From NCBI GenBank assembly GCA_963704545.1, contig OY969915.1, positions 1,364,001 to 1,428,000 of the forward strand: a stretch of DNA of 64,000 nt, written 5' to 3'. Below the pieces are notes generated by a model that saw only the letters and a program-made list of their open reading frames with translations, searched no databases and had not been told where the DNA came from. The position numbers and the translations under genes are program-made. Positions 41,868-51,240 of the stretch are shown one piece after another. Position 1 is the stretch's first letter, and every line of letters begins with the position of its first letter. The stretch is from VRUE01 sp963704545. GTDB taxonomy: Bacteria; Actinomycetota; Thermoleophilia; Solirubrobacterales; 70-9.

Positions 41868-42098
41868 GTGACGGAGCTCCTGGAGTTCCTCGTCAAGTCG
41901 CTTGTCGAGGATCCCTCGGCGGTCGTGGTCGAGGAGCTGGAAGAGGACGGCGACCTGGTCTACGAGATCACCGTCGCCGAGGACGACCTCGGACGGGTCA
42001 TAGGCAAGGGCGGCCGCGTCGCCAACGCGATCCGGACGATCGCCAAGGCCGCCGCGGTCCGGCTCGACCGGCGTGTCATAGTCGACATCCTGGACTGA
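41868..42098 (+). CDS. khpA: KH-domain RNA-binding protein KhpA
   Basis: 76 aa single KH domain, with the RNA-binding loop in DLGRVIGKGGRVANAIRTI (GxxG as GKGG). In other bacteria KhpA works with KhpB on RNA linked to cell growth and division. GTG 41868 follows rpsP by 2 bp. The rimM gene that normally comes next is absent, and trmD follows directly. Confidence 0.92.
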   Translation: MTELLEFLVKSLVEDPSAVVVEELEEDGDLVYEITVAEDDLGRVIGKGGRVANAIRTIAKAAAVRLDRRVIVDILD

Positions 42099-42119
42099 GA
42101 GCGCTCGGGGGCGGTGCCC

Positions 42120-42797
42120 ATGAAGCTCGACATCTTCTCTCTCTTTCCCGAGGCCTTCGACTGGTTCCAGTCGCAACGCTCGGTGCAGAACGCCGTCGCC
42201 GAAGGCAATGAGCTACGGCTGTTCAACTACCGGGATACGACTCCGTTGGGAGCTGGGCAGGTCGACGACGCGCCGTACGGGGGTGGAGCTGGGATGGTGC
42301 TGCGGGTCGACGTCGTCGACGCGGCGCTGCGGGCGGCTTATCCGAACGGGGAGAAGCCGCGGGTGGTGCTGCTCTCGCCGACCGGGAGGCTGCTCGACGA
42401 CAAGCTGGCCGACGAGTTGACCCAGGAGCCCCATGTGGCGCTGCTGTGCGGGCGCTACGAGGGGTTTGACGAGCGGGTGCACGAGCATTTCGCCGACGAC
42501 GAGGTCTCGATCGGGCGCTACGTGCTGGCCGGCGGCGAGCTGCCGGCGATGGTGCTTGCCGACGTGGTCATGCGCAAGCTGCCGGGCGCCCTCGGGCACG
42601 AGCGCAGCGCGGTCGAGGAGTCCTTCAGCCAGGTGCTGGAGGGCGCCCCCGAGTACCCGCACTACACGCGCCCGCCGGTCTACCGAGGCTGGGACGTGCC
42701 CGACGTGCTGCTCTCCGGCGACCACGAGCGAGTGCGGCTCTGGAGGGCGGAGCAGAGCAGGGCGCGGGCGGAGCAGCTCGAAAAAGGCCCTGAGTAG
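42120..42797 (+). CDS. trmD: tRNA (guanine-37-N1)-methyltransferase
   Basis: SPOUT-family enzyme making m1G37. The deep-knot SAM motifs are LLCGRYEGFDERV and SIGRYVLAGGELPAM; DDAPYGGGAGMVL and YPHYTRPPVYRGW (tRNA-binding) are also conserved. ATG 42120 is used, with GGGGGCGG just upstream; GTG 42114 would add two residues. 225 aa is normal. Confidence 0.95.
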   Translation: MKLDIFSLFPEAFDWFQSQRSVQNAVAEGNELRLFNYRDTTPLGAGQVDDAPYGGGAGMVLRVDVVDAALRAAYPNGEKPRVVLLSPTGRLLDDKLADELTQEPHVALLCGRYEGFDERVHEHFADDEVSIGRYVLAGGELPAMVLADVVMRKLPGALGHERSAVEESFSQVLEGAPEYPHYTRPPVYRGWDVPDVLLSGDHERVRLWRAEQSRARAEQLEKGPE

Positions 42798-42798
42798 C

Positions 42799-42874
42799 TA
42801 CCATTCCGCCACCGCGCGGCGCCCGGCCCGGGCCCGGCGGTCTTTTTTCGCGGGCGAAGCGCGAAGGAACCGAT
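42799..42874 (+). promoter_or_regulatory. rplS leader: promoter, terminator-like hairpin and Shine-Dalgarno hairpin
   Basis: TACCAT (42799-42804) resembles the -10 boxes seen elsewhere. A GC-rich near-palindrome at about 42819-42840 (CGCCCGGCCC/GGGCCCGGCG, one mismatch) is followed by TCTTTTTT (42841-42848), like an intrinsic terminator. Then TTCGCG (42847-42852) pairs with CGCGAA (42860-42865), with the second arm running into the Shine-Dalgarno AAGGAA. This suggests control of L19 synthesis by attenuation or SD masking; the role is inferred. Confidence 0.5.
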
Positions 42875-43702
42875 ATGAGCAGCGTCATCCAAGACATCGA
42901 GCGCAGTCAGCTGAGGAAGGGACTCCCGTCCTTCGATCCCGGCGATCGCGTGCGCGTGCACTTCCAGGTCGTCGAGGGCAGCCGCCGCCGCACCCAGGTC
43001 TTCGAGGGAATCGTCCTGCGGCGACAGGGCTCGGGGGTGCGCGAGACCTTCACCGTGCGCAAGCAGTCCTTCGGCGTCGGCGTCGAGCGGACCTTTCCGC
43101 TGCACTCGCCGAAGATCGAGAAACTTGAGATCGCCGCCCGCGGCGACGTGCGCCGGGCCAAGCTCTACTACCTGCGCGGCCGCATCGGCAAGGCCGCGCG
43201 CGTCGCCGAGCGGCGCTGGGGGATCGACGAGGAGTTGATCTCTACGCCGACCGCGGCGGCTGATGCCGAGGGTTTGACCCAGGCTGAGGAAGACGCTGTC
43301 CAGGACGAGGCGGATCAGGCCGCGGGTCCTGTCGCGGAGGAGGACTCCTCGTCCTCGCAGGCTGCGGGCGAGGAGCCCACCTCCACGCCACCCGCGGAAG
43401 AGGCGTCTGATGAAGCTGTTGAGGAGTCCGAGGCGGAGGCGGCTGACGAGGCCCCCGAGGCCGAAGCTGAGGCGCCGGCCGCGGAGGGCTCCGAGGAGGA
43501 GAAGGCCGAGCCCGAGGCGGAGGCTGAGACTTCAGAGGCTCCCGAGGCGGAGGCTGAGCCCGAGGCTGCAAGTGAGACTGAGCAGGGCACGGACGCCGAG
43601 GCGGCCGAGGCGGGGGAGACCGAGGACGACGCCGCGGCGGACGATGCCGGGAAAGAGGAGTCGGACGAGGAGTCCGGCGACTCCGGCGAGGACTCGGCCT
43701 GA
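42875..43702 (+). CDS. rplS: 50S ribosomal protein L19 with a long acidic C-terminal tail
   Basis: Residues 1 to about 118 are ordinary L19 (FDPGDRVRVHFQVVEG, RRQGSGVRETFTVRK, SPKIEKLEI, KLYYLRGRIGKAARV). From about residue 124 a tail of some 150 residues follows, made almost only of Glu, Ala, Asp, Ser, Pro and Thr, giving 275 aa against about 115 normally. The tail is in frame with no visible frameshift. A Shine-Dalgarno AAGGAA precedes the ATG. It overlaps the presumed lepB start. Confidence 0.93.
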   Translation: MSSVIQDIERSQLRKGLPSFDPGDRVRVHFQVVEGSRRRTQVFEGIVLRRQGSGVRETFTVRKQSFGVGVERTFPLHSPKIEKLEIAARGDVRRAKLYYLRGRIGKAARVAERRWGIDEELISTPTAAADAEGLTQAEEDAVQDEADQAAGPVAEEDSSSSQAAGEEPTSTPPAEEASDEAVEESEAEAADEAPEAEAEAPAAEGSEEEKAEPEAEAETSEAPEAEAEPEAASETEQGTDAEAAEAGETEDDAAADDAGKEESDEESGDSGEDSA

Positions 43703-44319
43703 CCCCGAGGTTCCCCAAGCCGAAGACCAGGGGCGGTGGGCTACTCGAGCTGGCCGTGATCGTCGCCCTGGCCCTTGCCCTGGCGCTCGCCATCCAGGCC
43801 TGGCTGATCAAGCCCTACCAGATCCCGTCGCAGTCGATGGAACCGACGCTCGACGTCGGCCAGCGAGTCCTCGTCAACCGCTTCCTCTACCGCTTCACCG
43901 ATCCCGGGATCGGTGACATCGTCGTCTTCCACCCCCCGGCCGGGGTCGACAACGGCGCCCAGTGCGGCGTCCCCCACGGGCCGCGGGAAGCCTGCCCGCG
44001 CCCCACCCTGGCCCGGTCCGACCAGAACTTCATCAAGCGCATCGTCGCCGGCCCCGGCGACACGCTCTCCGTCCGCAACGGGTACCCGGTCGTCAATGGC
44101 CGAGAAAAGAGCGAATCGTCCTACACTAGGCCGTGCGGCTCGGCCACAGTCTGCAATTTGCCGAAAGTGATCACGATCCCACCCGATCATTACTTCATGA
44201 TGGGCGACAACCGTGGCGAAAGCGACGACAGCCGCTACTGGGGCCCCGTACCCCGCGACTGGATCATCGGCAAGGCCTTTGCCACCTACTGGCCCCCCGA
44301 CCGCGTCGGCATCTTCTAA
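43699..44319 (+). CDS. lepB: Signal peptidase I
   Basis: Cleaves signal peptides outside the membrane. One N-terminal membrane span (LAVIVALALALALAIQAWLI) is followed by the catalytic Ser in PSQSMEPTL and the general-base Lys in FIKRIVAGPGD, then MMGDNRGESDDSR. CTG 43699 overlaps the L19 stop (CTGA) and supplies a basic cytoplasmic segment (TPRFPKPKTRGGG); the first ordinary start, GTG 43756, would place the N-terminus inside the membrane span. 206 aa from CTG. Cys residues in the loop near CGVPHGPREAC may form a disulphide. Confidence 0.88.
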   Translation: MTPRFPKPKTRGGGLLELAVIVALALALALAIQAWLIKPYQIPSQSMEPTLDVGQRVLVNRFLYRFTDPGIGDIVVFHPPAGVDNGAQCGVPHGPREACPRPTLARSDQNFIKRIVAGPGDTLSVRNGYPVVNGREKSESSYTRPCGSATVCNLPKVITIPPDHYFMMGDNRGESDDSRYWGPVPRDWIIGKAFATYWPPDRVGIF

Positions 44320-44998
44320 GCCGCCTCCCGGCGGCAGGACCCACCAGCGCCGGCTGGCGCGGACGCGGAAGCTCTTCGCCTTCGACCGCGGCCTCGGCAG
44401 CCGCCTGGTCGCCGGTGCCGACGAGGCCGGGCGGGGTTGCCTGGCCGGGCCGCTCGTCGCTGCCGCCGTGCTGATCGACTACGAGGCGCTCTCCCACGCC
44501 GACCGCCGCGCCCTTGCCGGCCTGCACGACTCCAAGCAGATGAAGGCCGAGAAGCGCGCGGAGATGTTCCCCTGCGTGCTGCGCGCGGCAGAGCGGGTCA
44601 GCGTCGTGGTCCGCTGCGCGCGCGGCATCGACGACCGCGGCCTGCACGTGACCAACATCGAGGCCCTGGCCAGTGCCCTGGAGCGGTTGCGGCCCGGCGA
44701 GGGGGCGACCTGCCTGGTCGACGGCTTCTCCCTGCGCGGCTGCGCCGTGCCCCACCGCGCCGTGGTCGAAGGCGACGGAACCAGCGCCGCCATCGCCGCC
44801 GCCTCGGTGATCGCCAAGGTCACCCGCGACCGCTACATGCACGGCGCCGCCACCGACCACCCCGGCTGGGGCTTCGAGGAGCACGTCGGCTACTCAACCC
44901 CCGAGCACCGCGAGGCGATCGAGCGGATCGGCATCTCGCCGTTGCACCGCCGCTCCTTTCAGTCAGTCGCGTACTCGCAGCTGGAGTTCGCCGGCTAG
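44213..44998 (+). CDS. rnhB: Ribonuclease HII
   Basis: Cleaves at ribonucleotides in DNA-RNA hybrids. Catalytic motifs: GADEAGRGCLAGP, LHDSKQMKAEKR, CLVDGFSL and AAASVIAKVTRDRYM. GTG 44213 is the only ordinary start codon upstream of the conserved domain, but it lies 107 bp inside lepB. The first 45 residues are Pro/Ala/Thr-rich and may not be translated; a non-standard start nearer codon 44353 is possible. It converges with yraN, their stops overlapping. Confidence 0.85.
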   Translation: MAKATTAATGAPYPATGSSARPLPPTGPPTASASSKPPPGGRTHQRRLARTRKLFAFDRGLGSRLVAGADEAGRGCLAGPLVAAAVLIDYEALSHADRRALAGLHDSKQMKAEKRAEMFPCVLRAAERVSVVVRCARGIDDRGLHVTNIEALASALERLRPGEGATCLVDGFSLRGCAVPHRAVVEGDGTSAAIAAASVIAKVTRDRYMHGAATDHPGWGFEEHVGYSTPEHREAIERIGISPLHRRSFQSVAYSQLEFAG

Positions 44999-45372
44999 AA
45001 AGCTCCCCGGATGTGCTCGACGTCGAGCACGCGACCCGCGCGGTCGAAGGTGACGCCGACGGCGTCGAAGCGGATCTCGGCGTAGTAGGGGGCGTCGCGG
45101 CGTTCGCCCATCCAGGCGGTCGCCAGGCGCCTCACCTTCAGCTGCTTACGCCGATCGACGCCGAGGACTGGGCGCTCGGGGCCGAAGGCCGAGCCGGCGC
45201 GCCCCGCCTTGACCTCGACGAAGACGAGCGTGCGGCCGTCGAGGGCGACGATGTCGAGCTCGCCGAAGCGGGTGCGGGCGTTGCGCTCGACGATCTCCCA
45301 GCTCGAGGCGGCAAGGCGGTCGGCGACGAGGCCCTCGGCGGCGCGGCCGATCCGCTGTCTCTGCACGGTCAT
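44995..45372 (-). CDS. yraN: YraN-family putative endonuclease (UPF0102)
   Basis: 125 aa with the nuclease-like core RTRFGELDIVALDGRTLVFVEVKAG (given here in parts: GELDIVA, then VFVEVKA), an arrangement of E, D and ExK residues seen in Holliday-junction-resolvase-like folds. The ATG at 45372 is chosen because a TATGGT box lies 8 nt upstream; the frame is open further. It usually lies between rnhB and comM, as here, but on the opposite strand from both. Confidence 0.85.
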   Translation of the reverse strand: MTVQRQRIGRAAEGLVADRLAASSWEIVERNARTRFGELDIVALDGRTLVFVEVKAGRAGSAFGPERPVLGVDRRKQLKVRRLATAWMGERRDAPYYAEIRFDAVGVTFDRAGRVLDVEHIRGAF

Positions 45373-45497
45373 CGAGCCCGACCATAGGGGCGCCCGGCGG
45401 GCTCGGCGGCCGCTGCGCGCCTTCGGACCGAGAGGATTGACACAACCGCGCGACTGTGGTGCCCACGCGTCGGATTTGGCTCCATAGCGTGGTTTCC
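45373..45497. promoter_or_regulatory. Divergent leaderless promoters for yraN and comM
   Basis: The minus-strand TATGGT (45381-45386) is 8 nt before the yraN ATG. The plus-strand TAGCGT (45485-45490) is 7 nt before the comM GTG. Neither gene has a Shine-Dalgarno. The 98 bp between the boxes has room for both -35 regions; none is obvious. Confidence 0.5.
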
Positions 45498-46994
45498 GTG
45501 CTGGCCACGGCTCAGACATTCACCCTCGACGGCATCGCCGCCCGCCCCGTCCGGGTCGAGGTCGACGTGCACCGTGGCCTGCCGGCCTTCTCCGTCGTCG
45601 GCCTTCCCGATGCGGCGGTGCGCGAGGCGCGCGAGCGGGTGCGGGCGGCGATGGTCAACTGCGGCTTCGATTTCCCCCTGCGGCGGATCGTCGCCAACCT
45701 CGCCCCGGCCAGCCTGCGCAAGGCCGGGCCCGGGATGGACCTGGCGATCGCCGCGGCGCTGCTCGTCGCCTCGGGCCAGCTCGACCTGGGGCGGCTGCCG
45801 AAGCTGGCGCTGGTTGGCGAGCTGGCGCTCGACGGCGCCGTCCGGGCCGTGCCGGGGGTGCTGGCGATCGCCGAGGCGGCGCGCGAGCGGGGCACGGAGG
45901 CGATCGTGGTCCCGGTCGAGAACGGAGCGGAGGCGGCGCTCGCGGGGGACGTCGGCGTGATCTGCCTGGAGAACCTTGCGCAGCTCTCGGCGCTGGCGGC
46001 GGGGGAGTGGATGCCGGACCGGCCCGAGCCGATGCCGCTGCGGCTCAGCTCCGGCGCCGGCGTTCCCGACCTCGCCGACCTGCGCGGCCAGCGCCACCTC
46101 CGCCACGCGCTCGAGGTCGCCGCGGCGGGCGGCCACAGCCTGCTGATGATCGGCCCTCCCGGCGCCGGCAAGTCGCTCGCGGCCAGCCGGCTTCCCTCGA
46201 TCCTGCCGCCGCTCGCCCCGGAGGAGGCGCTGGAGGTGGCGCGGATCGCCAGCGCCTGCGGGCGCCTGCGTGCCGGCGAGGCCGGAGGGAGGCCGTTCCG
46301 CGCGCCCCATCACACCGTCAGCCCGGCGGGCCTGGTCGGCGGCGGCAACCCACCTTCGCCGGGCGAGGCGACGCTCGCCCACCGCGGCGTCCTCTTTCTC
46401 GACGAGCTCTGCGAGTTTCGCCGCGACACGCTGGAGGCGCTGCGCGCTCCGCTGGAGACCGGTTGGGTCTCGATCGCCCGCGCCGGCTCCTGGCGCTACC
46501 TGCCCTGCCGCTTCATGCTCGTCGCCGCCGCCAACCCCTGCCCGTGCGGCCGGGGCGAGGCCGACCCCGAGTGCAGCTGCGCACCGCTGGCCGTGCGTCG
46601 TTACCAGGCGCGCCTCAGCGGAGCGCTCGCCGACCGCATCGACCTCCTCGCCGCTATCCGCCAGCCCAGTGCCGAGGAGCTCGCCGGCCCGCAGGGCGAG
46701 TCCTCAGCCGCGGTGCGTGAGCGGGTGGCCGCGGCGCGAGAGCGTCAGGAAAGCCGCCTCGGCTCGGGGCGCAGCAACGCCGAGATGACCCCGAGCGAGG
46801 TGCGCGAGTGCGCCCTCGACGAGCCCGCGGCGGCGCTGCTCGCCGACGCCTACTCACGCCGCCGGCTCAGCGGCCGCGCGCACGACCGGGTCCTGAGGCT
46901 GGCCCGCACCGTCGCCGACCTCGCCGGCGCGGAGGCGATCGGGCGCGAGCAGATGGCCCAGGCGCTGCAACTGCGCCGGAGGGACACCGAGTGA
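45498..46994 (+). CDS. comM: Magnesium-chelatase-like AAA+ ATPase ComM (YifB)
   Basis: Hexameric helicase that promotes branch migration during natural transformation. An N-terminal Lon-protease-like fold (VEVDVHRGLPAFSVVGLP, LAPASLRKAGPGMDL) precedes GPPGAGKSLAASRLP (Walker A), RGVLFLDEL (Walker B) and AANPCPCG. GTG 45498 lies 7 nt after a TAGCGT box and gives 498 aa. The GTGA overlap with dprA suggests a small DNA-uptake operon, though DNA-uptake machinery itself is not in the window. Confidence 0.93.
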   Translation: MLATAQTFTLDGIAARPVRVEVDVHRGLPAFSVVGLPDAAVREARERVRAAMVNCGFDFPLRRIVANLAPASLRKAGPGMDLAIAAALLVASGQLDLGRLPKLALVGELALDGAVRAVPGVLAIAEAARERGTEAIVVPVENGAEAALAGDVGVICLENLAQLSALAAGEWMPDRPEPMPLRLSSGAGVPDLADLRGQRHLRHALEVAAAGGHSLLMIGPPGAGKSLAASRLPSILPPLAPEEALEVARIASACGRLRAGEAGGRPFRAPHHTVSPAGLVGGGNPPSPGEATLAHRGVLFLDELCEFRRDTLEALRAPLETGWVSIARAGSWRYLPCRFMLVAAANPCPCGRGEADPECSCAPLAVRRYQARLSGALADRIDLLAAIRQPSAEELAGPQGESSAAVRERVAAARERQESRLGSGRSNAEMTPSEVRECALDEPAAALLADAYSRRRLSGRAHDRVLRLARTVADLAGAEAIGREQMAQALQLRRRDTE

Positions 46995-48115
46995 GCGAGC
47001 CGCACGCCTGCCCCGACTGCCTGCGCCGCTCGCGGCTGCTCGCCCACCTGGCTCCCTACATCGAAAAGATCGCCAGTGGGACGGTGGGCTCGCGCTCGCC
47101 CGAACTGCTGCGCCTCTCCAACGAGGACCTCGCCGCGGCAGCCGCGCCGAAGGTGGCGGCACAGATCCTGACCGAGGTCGGTGCGGTCCCCGAGAGTCGC
47201 CTTCTCGCCGACCTCGTCGCGGCGCAGTGCTGGGCGTGCTGTCGGCACGACCGGCGCTTCCCGGCCGGCCTGCACGACGCCCCCGACGCGCCCTGGGCCC
47301 TGATCGGCCGCGGTGACCCGACGTTGCTGGAGCGGCTGGAGCCGGAAGGGAGCGTCACCGTGGTGGGGGCGAGGCGGGCCAGCGCCTACGGTCGCGAGGT
47401 CGCCCGCGAGCTGGGACGTGAGTTGACCGCGGCCGGGCTGCTCGTCGTCAGCGGGCTCGCCTTCGGCATCGACGCCTGTGCGCACCGCGGCGCGCTCGAG
47501 GCGGGCACCACGGTCGCCGTGCTCGGCTGCGGGGCCGACGTCGCCTACCCCGCTTCGCACCGCTCGCTCTGGCGGCGGATCGGCGAAAGCGGTCTGGTTC
47601 TCTCAGAGCTCCCGCCCGGGACCGGCGCCTGGCGCTGGTGCTTCCCGGCGCGCAACCGGATCATGGCCGCGCTGGCCGGGATGACCGTCGTGGTCGAGGC
47701 CGCGCAGCGCTCGGGATCGCTGATCACGGCGGACCTCGCCGCCGACCTCGGTCGCGATCTCGGCGCGGTGCCGGGCCCGGTCAACTCGCGCGCCTCGGCG
47801 GGCACCAACGACCTGCTCGCCGGCGGCGCCTGCCTCGTTCGCGACGCTCAGGACGTGCTCGACGCGATGCTGGGTCCCGGCGTTCGCAAGGCCGAGCGGA
47901 CCGGGCCGGAGCTGAGCCCCGAGCAGCTGCACGTTCTCGAGGCGATCGAGGAGGGGGAGGAGACCTCCGACGCGGTCGCCGCCCGCCTCGACCTCTCCGG
48001 AGCCGAGACCGCGTCTGCCCTGGCGACCCTGGAGGCGCTCGGCTACGTCACCTGCTCCCTGGTCGGCTCCTATGCGCGGACGCTTCTCCAGCCCCCTGGA
48101 GGTCCAGCGCGGTGA
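46991..48115 (+). CDS. dprA: DNA-processing protein DprA
   Basis: Loads RecA on incoming single-stranded DNA. The Rossmann core has VVGARRASAYGREVAREL, VVSGLAFGIDACAHRGAL, AVLGCGADVAYPASH, FPARNRIMAAL and QRSGSLITADLA. An N-terminal SAM-like region bears cysteines (CPDCLRRS, CWACCRHD), and the C-terminus has a winged-helix (about 300-365). GTG 46991 overlaps the comM stop. 374 aa is normal. Confidence 0.94.
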   Translation: MSEPHACPDCLRRSRLLAHLAPYIEKIASGTVGSRSPELLRLSNEDLAAAAAPKVAAQILTEVGAVPESRLLADLVAAQCWACCRHDRRFPAGLHDAPDAPWALIGRGDPTLLERLEPEGSVTVVGARRASAYGREVARELGRELTAAGLLVVSGLAFGIDACAHRGALEAGTTVAVLGCGADVAYPASHRSLWRRIGESGLVLSELPPGTGAWRWCFPARNRIMAALAGMTVVVEAAQRSGSLITADLAADLGRDLGAVPGPVNSRASAGTNDLLAGGACLVRDAQDVLDAMLGPGVRKAERTGPELSPEQLHVLEAIEEGEETSDAVAARLDLSGAETASALATLEALGYVTCSLVGSYARTLLQPPGGPAR

Positions 48116-48330
48116 CATGCGACAGCTCATGGTTTCCTGGGGAGCACGAGCTTGCCTACGTCGCCACATGGTCGGGCGTTGGGGCGGTCTTTGGATACCT
48201 CGCTTGGGTTGTTGCCGATCGGCCGGGGGCGGACCTGCGATTGGATGCCGGGCAATGGATGCAGATCGGCGCTGGCTTCACGGGCTCGATTGCACTCGCC
48301 TGGGTATTGGCCGGTGCGGTCCTCCATTAG
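48112..48330 (+). CDS. Small membrane protein, 72 aa
   Basis: GTG 48112 overlaps the dprA stop (GTGA). It has two hydrophobic segments, GVGAVFGYLAWVVAD (about 23-37) and GSIALAWVLAGAVLH at the C-terminus, joined by a polar stretch. Codon use is less GC-biased than in dprA. No family is recognised. It forms a pair with the next small gene, echoing the pair before def. Confidence 0.45.
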   Translation: MTCDSSWFPGEHELAYVATWSGVGAVFGYLAWVVADRPGADLRLDAGQWMQIGAGFTGSIALAWVLAGAVLH

Positions 48331-48344
48331 GATTGGTGAGGCGT

Positions 48345-48599
48345 ATGCGATACATGATCCGACCGCGAATAGTCCTGGGTTTTCTGGTTGCCTTGGCACT
48401 TGGTGTCTTGCTTGCGGTGGCCTCGAACGCCTGGGAATGGTCGGAGTCCACAACCTTCTTCGCGGGCCTCGCCCTCTCGGCGGTCGTCGGCTTTTTCCTG
48501 ACCCCTCTGGTCATGCTTCCAATCGACGTGCTGCGCCATCCACGTCAGGCGTACCTGGAAGGTGCTGCGGCGCGGGCTCGAAGGCAACGGCGAAGCTGA
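48345..48599 (+). CDS. Small membrane protein, 84 aa
   Basis: MRYMIRPRIV start, then two hydrophobic helices (about 10-27 and 38-60) and a basic C-terminal tail (RARRQRRS). An in-frame GTG at 48336 would add three residues. Its stop TGA (48597-48599) overlaps the apparent CTG start of thiD. Function unknown; lower GC than the neighbours. Confidence 0.5.
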   Translation: MRYMIRPRIVLGFLVALALGVLLAVASNAWEWSESTTFFAGLALSAVVGFFLTPLVMLPIDVLRHPRQAYLEGAAARARRQRRS

Positions 48600-49396
48600 G
48601 CGATAAGCGCGTCCCAGCAGTCCTCTCGATCGCCGGCTCGGACTCCGGCGGAGGTGCCGGCATCCAGGCGGACCTGAAGGCGTTCGCGCGCTGCGGGGTG
48701 CACGGGATGACCGCGATCACGGCGATCACGGCCCAGAACACGGTCGGGGTCGAGGCGGTCGAGGCGGTCTCGCCGGAGACGATCGTGGCCCAGGTCGGCG
48801 CGGTCGCCGAAGACATCGGGGTCGACGCGGTGAAGATCGGGATGCTGGGGAGCGTGGAGACTGTCGACGCGGTGGTGGAGGCGCTCGGGTTCATCGGCGA
48901 GGCGCCGGTTGTCGTCGACCCCGTGATGGTGGCCGAGAGCGGCGCCGTGCTGCTGGACGAGGAGGCCCGGGCGGCTCTGGTCGAGCGCCTGTTGCCGCTG
49001 GCCACCGTGGCCACTCCCAACATCCCGGAGGCTGCTGCGTTGACCGGCGTCGCCGAGCCCTTCTCGCAGGAGGACCTGGCGCGCGAGATGCTGGCCCTGG
49101 GGCCGCGGGCCGTCGTCGTCACCGGCGGCCACAGCGAGCGGATCGTCGATCTCTTCTACGACGGGCGCGAATCGGCCGAGATCGCCGGAGAGCGTCATCC
49201 CGACGGTGCGGCCCACGGCTCCGGCTGCACCCATTCCTCGGCACTGGCGGCCTTTCTGGCCCTGGGCGAGACTCCCCTGGAGGCGGCGCGCAAGGCGCGC
49301 GAGGTGTCCTCGTTCGCCGTCGCCCACGGCCTCCGCGAGATTGGCGCCGGGCCGGGCCCTGTCGACGTCCTTGGCATCGGACGCGAAGGGTTGTAG
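48596..49396 (+). CDS. thiD: Hydroxymethylpyrimidine (phosphate) kinase
   Basis: Phosphorylates HMP and HMP-phosphate in thiamine synthesis. VLSIAGSDSGGGAGIQADLK is the N-terminal signature, VVDPVMVAESG and the ribokinase-type anion hole HGSGCTHSSALAA are present. No ATG, GTG or TTG lies in a plausible place; CTG 48596 gives LSDKRVPAVLSIAGSD, exactly the usual N-terminal length, and overlaps the preceding stop as CTGA. 266 aa is normal. No TPP riboswitch is visible. Confidence 0.9.
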   Translation: MSDKRVPAVLSIAGSDSGGGAGIQADLKAFARCGVHGMTAITAITAQNTVGVEAVEAVSPETIVAQVGAVAEDIGVDAVKIGMLGSVETVDAVVEALGFIGEAPVVVDPVMVAESGAVLLDEEARAALVERLLPLATVATPNIPEAAALTGVAEPFSQEDLAREMLALGPRAVVVTGGHSERIVDLFYDGRESAEIAGERHPDGAAHGSGCTHSSALAAFLALGETPLEAARKAREVSSFAVAHGLREIGAGPGPVDVLGIGREGL

Positions 49397-49420
49397 TCGC
49401 TATGGCAACCACAACCCTTC
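49385..49420. repeat. 10-bp inverted repeat at the end of thiD
   Basis: GAAGGGTTGT (49385-49394) and ACAACCCTTC (49411-49420) around AGTCGCTATGGCAACC. The left arm carries the thiD stop codon. The CGCTATG tip resembles the tips of the hairpins between ftsY and ffh. It may end thiD transcription. Confidence 0.6.
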
Positions 49421-49454
49421 GAGCAACGGTGGGAAGGGCCAGTAGATTTCGGCC

Positions 49455-51139
<1,685 letters not shown>

Positions 51140-51146
<7 letters not shown>

Positions 51147-51240
51147 CGCCTGGCCAAGCAGATCAAGGACGCAGGGAGCGTGGCGTGCTCTGCACGCGAG
51201 CGACCGAGGACGCAGAGATGCGCCGGCCAGGTGTCAGGTG
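51140..51240 (-). repeat. Family-A repeat, copy 4, between convergent genes
   Basis: Outer 16-bp arms CACCTGACGCCTGGCC (51140-51155) and 51225-51240 with one mismatch; they include the stop codons of both ilvD and the hydrolase gene. The interior, read on the minus strand, is the family-A core and differs from the 54.0-kb copy by one base over about 70. It probably folds in transcripts from either side and may be a two-way terminator. Confidence 0.85.

Noticed and set aside
42841..42848. trmD terminator only, without regulatory meaning
   Set aside because: A promoter-like TACCAT lies before the hairpin and a Shine-Dalgarno hairpin after it, so a role in the rplS leader is at least as likely. 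It was recorded as a regulatory region and not as a plain terminator.
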